Shown here piece by piece: positions 1-5,542 of a stretch of 9,301 nt of DNA. This DNA comes from Oscillospiraceae bacterium (GTDB taxonomy: Bacteria > Bacillota > Clostridia > Oscillospirales > Oscillospiraceae). A program made the position numbers and the translations under genes. The notes beneath the pieces were generated by a model. It was not told the DNA's origin. It worked only from the letters and a program-made list of their open reading frames with translations, and ran no database searches. Location of the stretch: contig JAGCMI010000127.1 in NCBI GenBank assembly GCA_017646545.1, positions 1 through 9,301 of the forward strand, written 5' to 3'. Each line of letters starts with the position of its first letter. The stretch's first letter is position 1.

Positions 1-2
1 TC

Positions 3-272
3 TACCAGACAGAAAAGACCCTGGGTGAGCTGGGTGACAAGATCTCCGCTGAGGAGAAGTCTGAGATCCAGGCTGCTTGCGACGAGCTGAAGGAGATCAA
101 CAAGGGTAATGATGTGGCTGCCATCAAGGCTGCCACCGAGAAGGTTCAGCAGGCTTTCTATAAGGTTTCTGAGAAGCTATATCAGCAGGCCAACCCCCAG
201 GGTGGCTGCGATGCCAACTGCGGCAACTGCGACGACAATGTGGTGGATGCCGACTACGAGACCGTTGACTAA
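3..272 (+). CDS. dnaK: Chaperone DnaK (Hsp70), C-terminal end, partial
   Basis: Only the last 89 codons are present; the gene enters from the left edge in the frame whose codons begin at position 3. DnaK is the cytoplasmic ATP-driven Hsp70 that binds exposed hydrophobic peptides and works with DnaJ and GrpE. The visible part is the alpha-helical lid ([18 protein letters not shown], then a helix rich in Glu, Lys and Ala, and a [13 protein letters not shown] helix), followed by the disordered tail ending [10 protein letters not shown], which matches the usual DnaK C-terminal signature. dnaJ follows 64 bases after the stop, the common dnaK-dnaJ order. Odd point: the tail contains three cysteines in a CxxxCxxC spacing (codons 207-230), where DnaK tails are usually Gly/Ala/Gln-rich. 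The identification is secure despite the truncation. Confidence 0.95.
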   Translation, partial: YQTEKTLGELGDKISAEEKSEIQAACDELKEINKGNDVAAIKAATEKVQQAFYKVSEKLYQQANPQGGCDANCGNCDDNVVDADYETVD

Positions 273-283
273 TTGACCCCACA

Positions 284-312
284 AAAAGGGGCGGCAAAAC
301 GCCGCCCCTTTT
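284..312 (+). terminator. Rho-independent terminator after dnaK
   Basis: A perfect 12-bp stem (284-295 with 301-312, core GGGGCGGC/GCCGCCCC) with a five-base loop AAAAC. The 3' arm ends in TTTT, so the U tract is partly inside the stem. It lies between the dnaK stop and the dnaJ ribosome binding site, so it probably ends or attenuates dnaK transcription, leaving dnaJ at lower level by read-through. No clear promoter is visible between it and dnaJ. Confidence 0.85.
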
Positions 313-336
313 CGGTGTGTATTGAGGTGAAGAACA

Positions 337-1482
337 GTGGCAGAAAATAAACGCGATTACTATGAGGTGCTGGGCGTTGAAAAGGGCGCCAGCGCGGAAG
401 AAATTAAAAAAGCATACCGCAAAAATGCCATGAAGTACCATCCCGACCGCAATCCCGGCGACAAGACCGCAGAGGAAAAGTTCAAGGAACTGGGTGAAGC
501 CTACGAGGTGCTGTCCGACGATGACAAGCGCGCCCGTTATGACCAGTTTGGTCATGCCGGTGTGGATCCCAATTTCGGCGGCGGTCAGGGCGGTTATGGC
601 GGCTATGGCGGATTTGGAGATTTTGGCGACCTGGGTGATATTTTCGGCTCCTTCTTTGGAGGCGGCACCAGCCGCAGAAGCAATCCCAACGCACCCCGTC
701 GGGGTGAGAATGTGAGCGCGCGGCTGGATCTGACCTTTGAGGAAGCTGCCTTTGGCTGCGAAAGGGAGATCTCCGTACAGCGCATTGAAAATTGCGCCGT
801 CTGCTCCGGCACCGGCTCTGCCGATGGTGCGGTGGAGACCTGTCCTACCTGCCGTGGCGCAGGTCAGGTGCGCACCACCCAGAATTTCATGGGCATGGCC
901 ATGCAGTCTACCACCGTGTGCCCCCAGTGTAACGGCAGCGGTAAGCATATCAAGACCCCCTGCAACACCTGCCGCGGTAAGGGTAAGGTGCGCCGTACCC
1001 AGAAGATGAAGGTGAAGGTGCCTGCCGGTATTGATATGGGTCAGGCTTTCCGGGTGTCCGGGCAGGGCAATGTGGGCTCCAATGGCGGTCCCAATGGTGA
1101 TGTGCTGGTGGAAGTGACCATCCGCAAGCATCCCATTTTCCTGCGCAACGGCACGGATGTGTACTGCGAAGTGCCCATTTCCTTTACCCAGGCTGCCCTG
1201 GGCGGTGAGATCGAAGTACCCACCCTGGATGGCAAGATCCTTTATGAAATTCCGGAAGGCACCCAGACCGGCCGGGAATTTGTGCTACATGACAAGGGTA
1301 TCCCCGAGGTGAGCAACCCCCGCCGCCGTGGTAAGCACCGCTTCACCGTGGTGGTGGAAACCCCCACCAAGCTGACCAAGGAGCAAAAGGAACTGCTGCG
1401 GCAGCTGGAGGGCACCATGGAGAGCAAATCCAGCCCCAAGCGGAAGAAGTTTTTCGATACCCTGAAGGATTTTTTTGACTAA
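337..1482 (+). CDS. dnaJ: Chaperone protein DnaJ (Hsp40)
   Basis: A complete type I DnaJ of 381 residues, the usual family length. It is the cytoplasmic co-chaperone that delivers unfolded clients to DnaK and stimulates its ATPase. Domains in order: J domain (~6-71, DYYEVLGV start, catalytic HPD at 35-37); Gly/Phe-rich linker (~78-110); zinc-binding region with four CxxCxGxG motifs (cysteines 153/156, 169/172, 195/198, 209/212), which should bind two zinc ions; then the two beta-barrel substrate-binding domains and a C-terminal dimerisation region (~225-381). The start is GTG at 337, chosen because GAGGTGA at 324-330 lies six bases upstream and the next residues match family N-termini. It lies downstream of dnaK and probably depends partly on read-through of the dnaK terminator. 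Confidence 0.98.
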   Translation: MAENKRDYYEVLGVEKGASAEEIKKAYRKNAMKYHPDRNPGDKTAEEKFKELGEAYEVLSDDDKRARYDQFGHAGVDPNFGGGQGGYGGYGGFGDFGDLGDIFGSFFGGGTSRRSNPNAPRRGENVSARLDLTFEEAAFGCEREISVQRIENCAVCSGTGSADGAVETCPTCRGAGQVRTTQNFMGMAMQSTTVCPQCNGSGKHIKTPCNTCRGKGKVRRTQKMKVKVPAGIDMGQAFRVSGQGNVGSNGGPNGDVLVEVTIRKHPIFLRNGTDVYCEVPISFTQAALGGEIEVPTLDGKILYEIPEGTQTGREFVLHDKGIPEVSNPRRRGKHRFTVVVETPTKLTKEQKELLRQLEGTMESKSSPKRKKFFDTLKDFFD

Positions 1483-1491
1483 GGAGAACTT

Positions 1492-1773
1492 ATGGAAGAA
1501 AAATTTGTGGCAGCATGGATGGCCGCCCGTAAAAATGCCATGAACATTGGCGTGCGTTTCCGCCCTCTGGCGGAGGATACCGCTCTGCAGACCGCACATC
1601 GCTGTCTGTCCGGACATCGGGAGAGTGACGGGTTCGGCATCCTGGCGGATAAGCGCCATCTGGAGTGGACGCTGGAGGCTCTGGTGATCGATAAGCGGTT
1701 TACCGCGCTGTTCACCGATGAGGAGGCCAATACCGCCCTGCAGCGGCTGCTGGCTGCCGGCTATCGATTCTGA
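1492..1773 (+). CDS. Small protein of unknown function, downstream of dnaJ
   Basis: A 93-residue protein I do not recognise. It starts nine bases after the dnaJ stop with AAGGAG (1481-1486) five bases before ATG, so it is almost certainly co-transcribed and probably translationally coupled with dnaJ; the Shine-Dalgarno sequence overlaps the dnaJ stop codon. The sequence is soluble and mixed-charge, without signal peptide, membrane segment or cysteine pair (one Cys only). The N-terminal third is Ala/Arg-rich; the rest reads as alternating helices ending in an Ala-Leu helix (NTALQRLLAAGYRF). Codon use resembles that of dnaJ. The strong ribosome binding site, tight spacing and terminator immediately after it argue that it is real. 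A chaperone-related role is a guess from position only. Confidence 0.75.
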   Translation: MEEKFVAAWMAARKNAMNIGVRFRPLAEDTALQTAHRCLSGHRESDGFGILADKRHLEWTLEALVIDKRFTALFTDEEANTALQRLLAAGYRF

Positions 1774-1779
1774 AAAAAG

Positions 1780-1812
1780 AACCGGGATACTTCAAAGGGA
1801 AGTATCCCGGTT
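1780..1812. terminator. Bidirectional terminator between dnaJ operon and mscS
   Basis: A perfect 13-bp stem, AACCGGGATACTT (1780-1792) with its complement (1800-1812), and a seven-base loop. On the plus strand it is followed by TT and G; on the minus strand by TTCTTTTTT. It sits between two convergent genes, starting seven bases after the small ORF stop and ending five bases before the mscS stop, so it probably ends both transcripts. Confidence 0.9.
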
Positions 1813-1817
1813 TTGTA

Positions 1818-2627
1818 TTACTTATTTTCCATGTGCACATGCAGATGGGGATAGGTCATGTGCAGATTTTCTCTCTGGAAAATGGCGTTGATGCGGCGGT
1901 TGATGTTGAACATGGTGGACCAGTAATCGTCGCCGGTGGTCCAGATACGGACAGAGAATTCAATGCCCTTGTCACCGTAGTTCATCACTTCGGCGAAGAT
2001 GCCCTTTTCCTCCAGCTTTTCGGGGACATCGGCGGCCTCCCGCAGGGCGGCGAGTACCTTTTCGATGGGGGCGTCATAACCGGTGGTGATGTTGATGTCC
2101 AGACGACGGGTGCCGGTGACGGTGTAGTTGACAATCTCAGCAGCCACCACGGAGGCGTTGGGGATGGAGATGATCTTGTTGTCGGGGGTGATCAGCTTGG
2201 TGTAAGCCATGCCGATTTCCTCCACGGTACCGGACTGGCCGGCAATCTCCACATAGTGACCGGAGGCGAAGGGGTGGGTGTAGAGCAGGGTGAAGCCGCC
2301 AATGAGGTTGGTGAGGCTGTCCTGCAATGCCAGCGACAGCGCCAGAGTGACCACGGAAGCCAGCGCCACGATACCGGTGATATCAATGCCCAGGGCGGAA
2401 GCACAGGTCAAACCCAGCAGCAGGTACAGAACAACACGGATCACGGAGCGGATCAGGCCGTGGGCGGCTTTTTCCAGCTTGGACTTTCTCAGCATCCGGT
2501 TGACGATGGCGATGACGATGCGGATGACAACAATGCCTACCAGCAGAAGCAGCAGGATGGGCAGCAGACGGTGCAGCAGGCCGGTTTCGTTCCACCACTG
2601 CTGCAGGTTTTCAAGCAATTCAGACAT
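1818..2627 (-). CDS. MscS-family small-conductance mechanosensitive ion channel
   Basis: An inner-membrane channel that opens on membrane tension and releases solutes after hypo-osmotic shock, acting as a homoheptamer in characterised members. The 269 residues are close to E. coli MscS (286). Visible parts: two N-terminal membrane helices (~20-45 and ~59-81); a pore-lining TM3 with the Ala/Gly/Leu pattern and the family signature ALSLALQDSLTNLIGG (~96-111); the beta domain with IPNA (~155-158); and an alpha/beta C-terminal domain ending TYPHLHVH, matching the FPYPQ-type end of MscS. Start choice: two ATGs are possible, at 2633 and 2627. AGGAG at 2637-2641 lies only three bases from the first but nine from the second, so I prefer 2627. 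It is monocistronic, converges with the dnaJ operon and shares its terminator. Confidence 0.93.
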   Translation of the reverse strand: MSELLENLQQWWNETGLLHRLLPILLLLLVGIVVIRIVIAIVNRMLRKSKLEKAAHGLIRSVIRVVLYLLLGLTCASALGIDITGIVALASVVTLALSLALQDSLTNLIGGFTLLYTHPFASGHYVEIAGQSGTVEEIGMAYTKLITPDNKIISIPNASVVAAEIVNYTVTGTRRLDINITTGYDAPIEKVLAALREAADVPEKLEEKGIFAEVMNYGDKGIEFSVRIWTTGDDYWSTMFNINRRINAIFQRENLHMTYPHLHVHMENK

Positions 2628-2636
2628 TTGCATGTT

Positions 2637-2641
2637 CTCCT
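2637..2641 (-). promoter_or_regulatory. Ribosome binding site that decides the mscS start
   Basis: AGGAG on the minus strand. It leaves three bases to the ATG at 2633 and nine to the in-frame ATG at 2627. The longer spacing is the usual one, so the shorter protein is favoured; the two products differ by only two residues. Confidence 0.7.
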
Positions 2642-2663
2642 ATCTTTTTTCAATAACTGGTAT

Positions 2664-2692
2664 ATCATATCATGAAATCTACTGAAAATAAA
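2664..2692 (-). promoter_or_regulatory. Possible promoter of the mscS-type gene
   Basis: On the minus strand, TATGAT (2664-2669) lies 17 bases downstream of TTTATT (2687-2692) in an AT-rich stretch. The -10 is good and the -35 poor. It would give a leader of about 20-30 bases ahead of the ribosome binding site. The position is reasonable, but AT-rich DNA gives such matches by chance. Confidence 0.35.
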
Positions 2693-2743
2693 AACTTTTT
2701 GTTAATTCTTCAAAAATGGTTTTCAAAACAGCAAAAATTCTGC

Positions 2744-2772
2744 TTGCTATTTTGAAAAGAATGTATTATACT
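2744..2772 (+). promoter_or_regulatory. Promoter of tRNA-Leu
   Basis: TTGCTA (2744-2749) and TATACT (2767-2772) are 17 bases apart, placing the start of transcription near 2779, about 20 bases before the tRNA 5' end. The spacing is ideal and the -10 matches the sigma-A consensus at five of six positions. Confidence 0.7.
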
Positions 2773-2800
2773 ATTCAAGTCGAACACCTCAAGCGCACCT

Positions 2801-2886
2801 GCCGGTGTGATGGAATGGTAGACGTAGTGGACTCAAAATCCACCGCTGGCGACAGCGTGCCGGTTCGAGTCCGGCCACCGGCACCA
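2801..2886 (+). tRNA. tRNA-Leu (anticodon CAA)
   Basis: A complete type II tRNA with CCA encoded at 2884-2886. Acceptor stem GCCGGTG (2801-2807) pairs with CACCGGC (2876-2882), discriminator A at 2883. The anticodon stem GTGGA/TCCAC (2827-2831, 2839-2843) encloses CTCAAAA, giving anticodon CAA at 2834-2836, which reads UUG leucine codons. The long variable arm CGCTG-GCGA-CAGCG (2844-2857) is typical of leucine tRNAs. The T arm is GCCGG-TTCGAGT-CCGGC (2859-2875). It has its own promoter and terminator, so it is a single-gene transcript. Confidence 0.97.
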
Positions 2887-2891
2887 AAAAG

Positions 2892-2929
2892 ATTCCATAG
2901 TCGATACAATGTCGGCTATGGAATTTTGC
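2892..2929 (+). terminator. Terminator of tRNA-Leu
   Basis: ATTCCATAG (2892-2900) pairs with CTATGGAAT (2916-2924); the pairing can continue inward to 2904/2912 with one G-U pair. The 3' arm runs into TTTTGCTTTTT. It begins six bases after the tRNA CCA end. Confidence 0.85.
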
Positions 2930-2982
2930 TTTTTAGTCCTAAAACCGCCTGTTTCGATGGTATTTTTCTTATATAAACAGCT

Positions 2983-3027
2983 AATCCGCCATCTTCTGCC
3001 CCGACAAGACAGAAGTGGCGGATTTTT
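2983..3027 (+). terminator. Second, orphan terminator-like hairpin after the tRNA
   Basis: AATCCGCCA-T-CTTCTG (2983-2998) pairs with CAGAAGTGGCGGATT (3010-3024), 15 bp with a single bulged T, and the strand continues TTTTT. No gene lies between the tRNA terminator and this hairpin. It may be a backup terminator for tRNA read-through or the remains of a lost gene's 3' end. Confidence 0.7.
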
Positions 3028-3075
3028 GTATCGGTCAAGGGGTTGATTCTTTGGGGGATAAATTTATAAAAAATA

Positions 3076-3104
3076 TTGTTTGATGTGGAAAAATATGCTA
3101 TAAT
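3076..3104 (+). promoter_or_regulatory. Promoter of the LRR protein gene
   Basis: TTGTTT (3076-3081) and a perfect TATAAT (3099-3104) are separated by 17 bases, with an extended -10 TGC directly before TATAAT. Transcription would begin near 3111, leaving a leader of about 155 bases before the LRR start codon. This is the best sigma-A type promoter in the window. Confidence 0.8.
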
Positions 3105-3172
3105 AAAGCATCAAACCGCAGGGGCGCGCTTATGCGGAAACGAAATCCGTGATTGCCTGTGGTAGCGATACG

Positions 3173-3280
3173 ATGGGGATATCAGATGTTTTATCGGGTG
3201 AGATGATTTCTTCAAACAGACACACATTGAAAGCGTTTGAAGAACGGACAAAGAAAGGCAGCAATAATGAACGAATCTAA
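3173..3280 (+). CDS. Possible short leader ORF overlapping the LRR gene start
   Basis: A 35-codon frame starting at ATG 3173 and ending TAA 3278-3280, so it overlaps the LRR start codon (3267) by 14 bases in another frame. The peptide begins MGISDVLSGEMISS and ends TKKGSNNERI; it is hydrophilic and Ser/Lys/Glu-rich. The frame is open back to 3107, so a GTG at 3149 is another possible start. No good Shine-Dalgarno sequence precedes either start. It could be a translated leader peptide coupled to the LRR gene, a remnant of an older coding region, or chance. Confidence 0.2.
   Translation: MGISDVLSGEMISSNRHTLKAFEERTKKGSNNERI
3254..3258 (+). promoter_or_regulatory. Ribosome binding site that decides the LRR gene start
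   Basis: AAAGG lies eight bases before ATG at 3267. The frame is open further up to a TTG at 3237, but that codon has no Shine-Dalgarno sequence and the extra ten residues are basic filler, so ATG 3267 is preferred. Confidence 0.65.
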
Positions 3281-4976
3281 AGTTTTTGTGATTAGCAACG
3301 GTATTTTGGGAGCATACAAAGGCAAAGACTGCGACGTCGTGATACCCGATGGTGTGGTTGCCATCGGATTATATGCCTTTGAGAACTGTACAAGCATTAC
3401 AAATATTACAATTCCGGATAGTGTAACAACCATCTATTCGGCTGCCTTTAAGGGCTGCGAAAACCTTGTCAGCGTTACGATACCCGACAGCGTGACTGTT
3501 CTGGGTCATTCTGTGTTCAGCGGGTGTAAAAGTCTTCGGGAAGTTGTAATTTCAAGGAATGTGGAAGCAATAGGCGCCTATTGCTTTGAATATTGTACCA
3601 GTCTTACAAGCGTTACGATTCCGGAAGGTGTGACCGCTATTAAAGAGTGCGCATTTCAATCCTGCGACTCCCTCACGAACATCAGCATACCCAAAAGCGT
3701 AACCACCATTAAAGAGCGCGTGTTCAGGGGTTGCAAAAGCCTTACAAGTATTGACATTCCCAATGGAATCACCGCTATTGAAAGAGAAGCGTTCCAGGGC
3801 TGCACAAGTCTTACACACATAACGATTCCCGAAAGCGTAAGAACGATCGAAGAGCGCGCGTTTGAGGCGTGCAGAAGTTTGAAATGCATTGCCATTCCCA
3901 ATAGAGTTACAATCATCGGACCCTTCGCATTCAGAGGCTGTATCAGTCTTTTGGATGTCACGCTCCCCGATGGACTCAATATGATCAGAAGACACGCCTT
4001 TGAGAAGTGTGAAAGTCTGATTTGTCTTACGATTCCCGAGCGGGTGAATATAATTGAAGAATACGTATTTATAGGTTGCGCAAGTCTTAAAAGTATCAAT
4101 ATTCCCGGGAAAATAAAATCTGTTCGCTACAATATGTTTGATGGCTGTATCAACCTTTCAGACATTACCCTCTCTGAGGGTGTAACGACGATCGGTAAAA
4201 ATGTATTCCGGAACTGTAAAAGCCTTCAGTCAGTCACGATTCCTGCCTCTGTGTGTACCATTGAAGAAGATGCTTTTCAAGGATGCTCGAACTTTTTGTC
4301 CTGCGTTTTTACGGATGCGGACAGATGGCTATACGCAGACGCTTCCAAATGGAGTCATTCGAATTCGCGCTATATGATTGGAACGCACTTTGATGCAAAA
4401 GATCCGGCATCTGCCGCAAAACTTTTGGCTCAAAGCAATAAGGTGTTTTTTAAAGGTGCCGAGGCTGTCGTTGATCATATTCGTTTTGTTTCCCTCATCT
4501 CTTCCATGTCTGAAAATGCATATATGGCGCAGGGAAAATGTTTTGAACCACTGTCGCTTGACAAGACCACGTACTCGGGTTTGGTTCATCAAGCAAAAAA
4601 AATCCTGCTTTGCAGAACGATTAAAACGCATTACGAATCGGATTTCAACCACTTTCACTCCATCAGCACGGATACCGATGTCAAATACGAACCGCTTGTA
4701 AGTATCCGAAGTTTGGCCGAACCCATTTCAAAGCAGTTCCATCACGGAGACATTATTGTTGCGGATGGGACGATACAAGGCGTGATATTATACATCGGAG
4801 ATCATGCCCATATCGAGGCTGACGGAAATAAAACACCTGCAGAGGACAAAGATCCCTTTGCAATTCTATATCTGGATGGAACCGTTATAGGGTGTAACGA
4901 AAGATTCAGTTTTGATGGTTCTTCCGAATACATCAAGAGAAGGACCGAAATCTTTTCCGTCATTTCCGATGCATAA
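3267..4976 (+). CDS. BspA-type leucine-rich repeat protein with unknown C-terminal region
   Basis: A 569-residue protein. After a short N-terminal cap (FVISNGILGAYKGK... IPDG), residues 30-348 are 14 consecutive 23-residue repeats of the LRR_5/BspA (Treponema pallidum LRR) type, pattern VTxIxxxAFxxCxSLxxVxIPxx, with a cysteine at the same position in all 14. Residues 349-569 contain no repeats; I do not recognise this region (notable stretches WLYADASKWSHSNSRYMIG and DIIVADGTIQGVILYIG). There is no signal peptide, membrane segment or LPxTG anchor, so the protein should be cytoplasmic, unlike secreted BspA adhesins. LRR arrays are usually protein-binding scaffolds; the partner is unknown. The gene is visibly richer in A+T and uses AGA/ATA-type codons more than its neighbours, suggesting acquisition. 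It is monocistronic with its own promoter. Confidence 0.9.
   Translation: MNESKVFVISNGILGAYKGKDCDVVIPDGVVAIGLYAFENCTSITNITIPDSVTTIYSAAFKGCENLVSVTIPDSVTVLGHSVFSGCKSLREVVISRNVEAIGAYCFEYCTSLTSVTIPEGVTAIKECAFQSCDSLTNISIPKSVTTIKERVFRGCKSLTSIDIPNGITAIEREAFQGCTSLTHITIPESVRTIEERAFEACRSLKCIAIPNRVTIIGPFAFRGCISLLDVTLPDGLNMIRRHAFEKCESLICLTIPERVNIIEEYVFIGCASLKSINIPGKIKSVRYNMFDGCINLSDITLSEGVTTIGKNVFRNCKSLQSVTIPASVCTIEEDAFQGCSNFLSCVFTDADRWLYADASKWSHSNSRYMIGTHFDAKDPASAAKLLAQSNKVFFKGAEAVVDHIRFVSLISSMSENAYMAQGKCFEPLSLDKTTYSGLVHQAKKILLCRTIKTHYESDFNHFHSISTDTDVKYEPLVSIRSLAEPISKQFHHGDIIVADGTIQGVILYIGDHAHIEADGNKTPAEDKDPFAILYLDGTVIGCNERFSFDGSSEYIKRRTEIFSVISDA
3354..4310 (+). repeat. Fourteen 69-base coding repeats (LRR array)
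   Basis: Each unit encodes one 23-residue leucine-rich repeat and none has an insertion or deletion, except that the last is cut at 20 residues. Units are diverged at the DNA level, with the most constant part around the GGCTGYRNNAGYCTT segment (Gly-Cys-x-Ser-Leu). The regular period also produces long open shadow frames on the opposite strand, which should be ignored. Confidence 0.9.
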
Positions 4977-5001
4977 TTTGGTTTTGAATATGGTACAATC
5001 C

Positions 5002-5034
5002 AGAAAGCCTCCCTTGTGTAAAGGGAGGCTTTCT
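5002..5034. terminator. Inverted repeat, probable terminator after the LRR gene
   Basis: AGAAAGCCTCCCTT (5002-5015) and its exact complement (5021-5034) form a 14-bp stem around loop GTGTA. The 3' arm ends CTTTCT, but no U tract follows, so it is a weak terminator by itself. It lies 25 bases after the LRR stop. The core resembles a dispersed hairpin I associate with Oscillospiraceae genomes, so it could be a repeat element; this is from memory and not checked. Confidence 0.6.
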
Positions 5035-5086
5035 CACAGGCTTAGAGAAAAAGATTCGCGTTCGGCAAGTCCGTTATACACACCCC

Positions 5087-5130
5087 CACCGAAAAAGCGC
5101 CCTAAGGGGCCCTTCTTTTCCGTGTCGGTG
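5087..5130. repeat. Interrupted palindrome in the gap after the LRR gene
   Basis: An outer stem CACCGA (5087-5092) / TCGGTG (5125-5130) encloses an inner stem AAG-c-GCCC (5095-5102) / GGGC-c-CTT (5107-5114) around a four-base loop. The inner hairpin is followed by CTTTT on the plus strand and TT on the minus strand, so it could act as a bidirectional terminator, or the whole may be a remnant of a small mobile hairpin element. Confidence 0.5.
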
Positions 5131-5337
5131 ACGCCCAGAATGTTATGCGGCAGGAAAATTATGAATAAGTTATAAAATAAGTGGGTCAAAATTGCAACAA
5201 CTGCCCCCATCTACAGCGGGAAATAGTGGAAAATAAACCATATTTTTGCCACAAAAACGGATTATTCACAAAATTGTTGTTTTTTGTTTTCAAAGTGGAA
5301 ATAGGCTGTTCAAAAAGGGGTGTTATTCTAATTTCAC

Positions 5338-5371
5338 AAAGGCGGCGGGAATCTGCAGCCCGCCTCCTTTT
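5338..5371 (+). terminator. Orphan plus-strand terminator
   Basis: AAAGG-c-GGCGGG (5338-5349) pairs with CCCGCC-t-CCTTT (5359-5370), an 11-bp stem with one mismatch, loop of nine bases, 3' arm ending TTTT. No convincing gene lies directly upstream: the nearest is the LRR gene, 360 bases away with hairpins in between. It may end a small untranslated RNA from the AT-rich stretch at ~5150-5335. Confidence 0.65.
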
Positions 5372-5422
5372 CATAAAGAATCCTCTTTATTAACCTCTCT
5401 TCTTTTCACACTCCAAACAAAA

Positions 5423-5454
5423 GAACGCCCCGCTGAACAAACAGCGGGGCGTTC
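5423..5454 (-). terminator. Strong hairpin, best read as a minus-strand terminator
   Basis: GAACGCCCCGCTG (5423-5435) and its exact complement (5442-5454) form a 13-bp stem with loop AACAAA. On the minus strand the hairpin is followed by TTTTGTTTGG, a good U tract; on the plus strand by GACTGTTTTC, which is poorer. There is no minus-strand gene to its right, so its client is unclear. On the plus strand it could act in the leader of the symporter gene, about 100 bases before its start. Confidence 0.65.
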
Positions 5455-5542
5455 GACTGTTTTCAAGGGACAATTGCAGCGCCTTGGGCAGATAATAGGA
5501 ATATCCATTTGATGCGCTGCATAGGATGGATGGGAAAAAAGT

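Larger units (their letters stand above)
2887..3266. other. Gene-free stretch between tRNA-Leu and the LRR gene
   Basis: This 380-base gap contains the tRNA terminator, the orphan hairpin at 2983-3027, the LRR promoter at 3076-3104 and a leader of about 155 bases. The leader carries short inverted repeats (CCGCA 3116-3120 with TGCGG 3133-3137; CGGA 3135-3138 with TCCG 3146-3149) but matches no riboswitch class I recognise. One frame stays open from 3107 to 3280 (see the short ORF at 3173). Confidence 0.6.

Noticed and set aside
124..1131. 335-codon minus-strand frame across dnaK and dnaJ
   Set aside because: Antisense of two unmistakable chaperone genes and crosses the dnaK terminator; low-complexity His/Gly/Ala composition.
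1833..2675. 280-codon plus-strand frame opposite the mscS gene
   Set aside because: Gly/Asp/Val/Gln-rich shadow of the channel gene; the opposite strand encodes a protein with all MscS features.
3111..3266. Riboswitch in the long leader of the LRR gene
   Set aside because: I looked for the conserved cores of common classes and found only short generic inverted repeats, with no terminator or anti-terminator pair before the start codon.
3552..4099. Two 147-codon minus-strand frames inside the LRR gene
   Set aside because: They arise from the regular 69-base repeat period, which keeps shadow frames open; no start signals or family match.
2883..5097. Possible att-like repeat: the tRNA 3' end CACCAAAAAG (2882-2891) and CACCGAAAAAG (5087-5097)
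   Set aside because: The match is about ten bases, imperfect and low in complexity, with no integrase nearby; not enough to call an integrated element.
5181..5393. 70-codon GTG frame with several cysteines in the gap after the LRR gene
   Set aside because: No Shine-Dalgarno sequence, and it runs through the terminator hairpin at 5338-5371.
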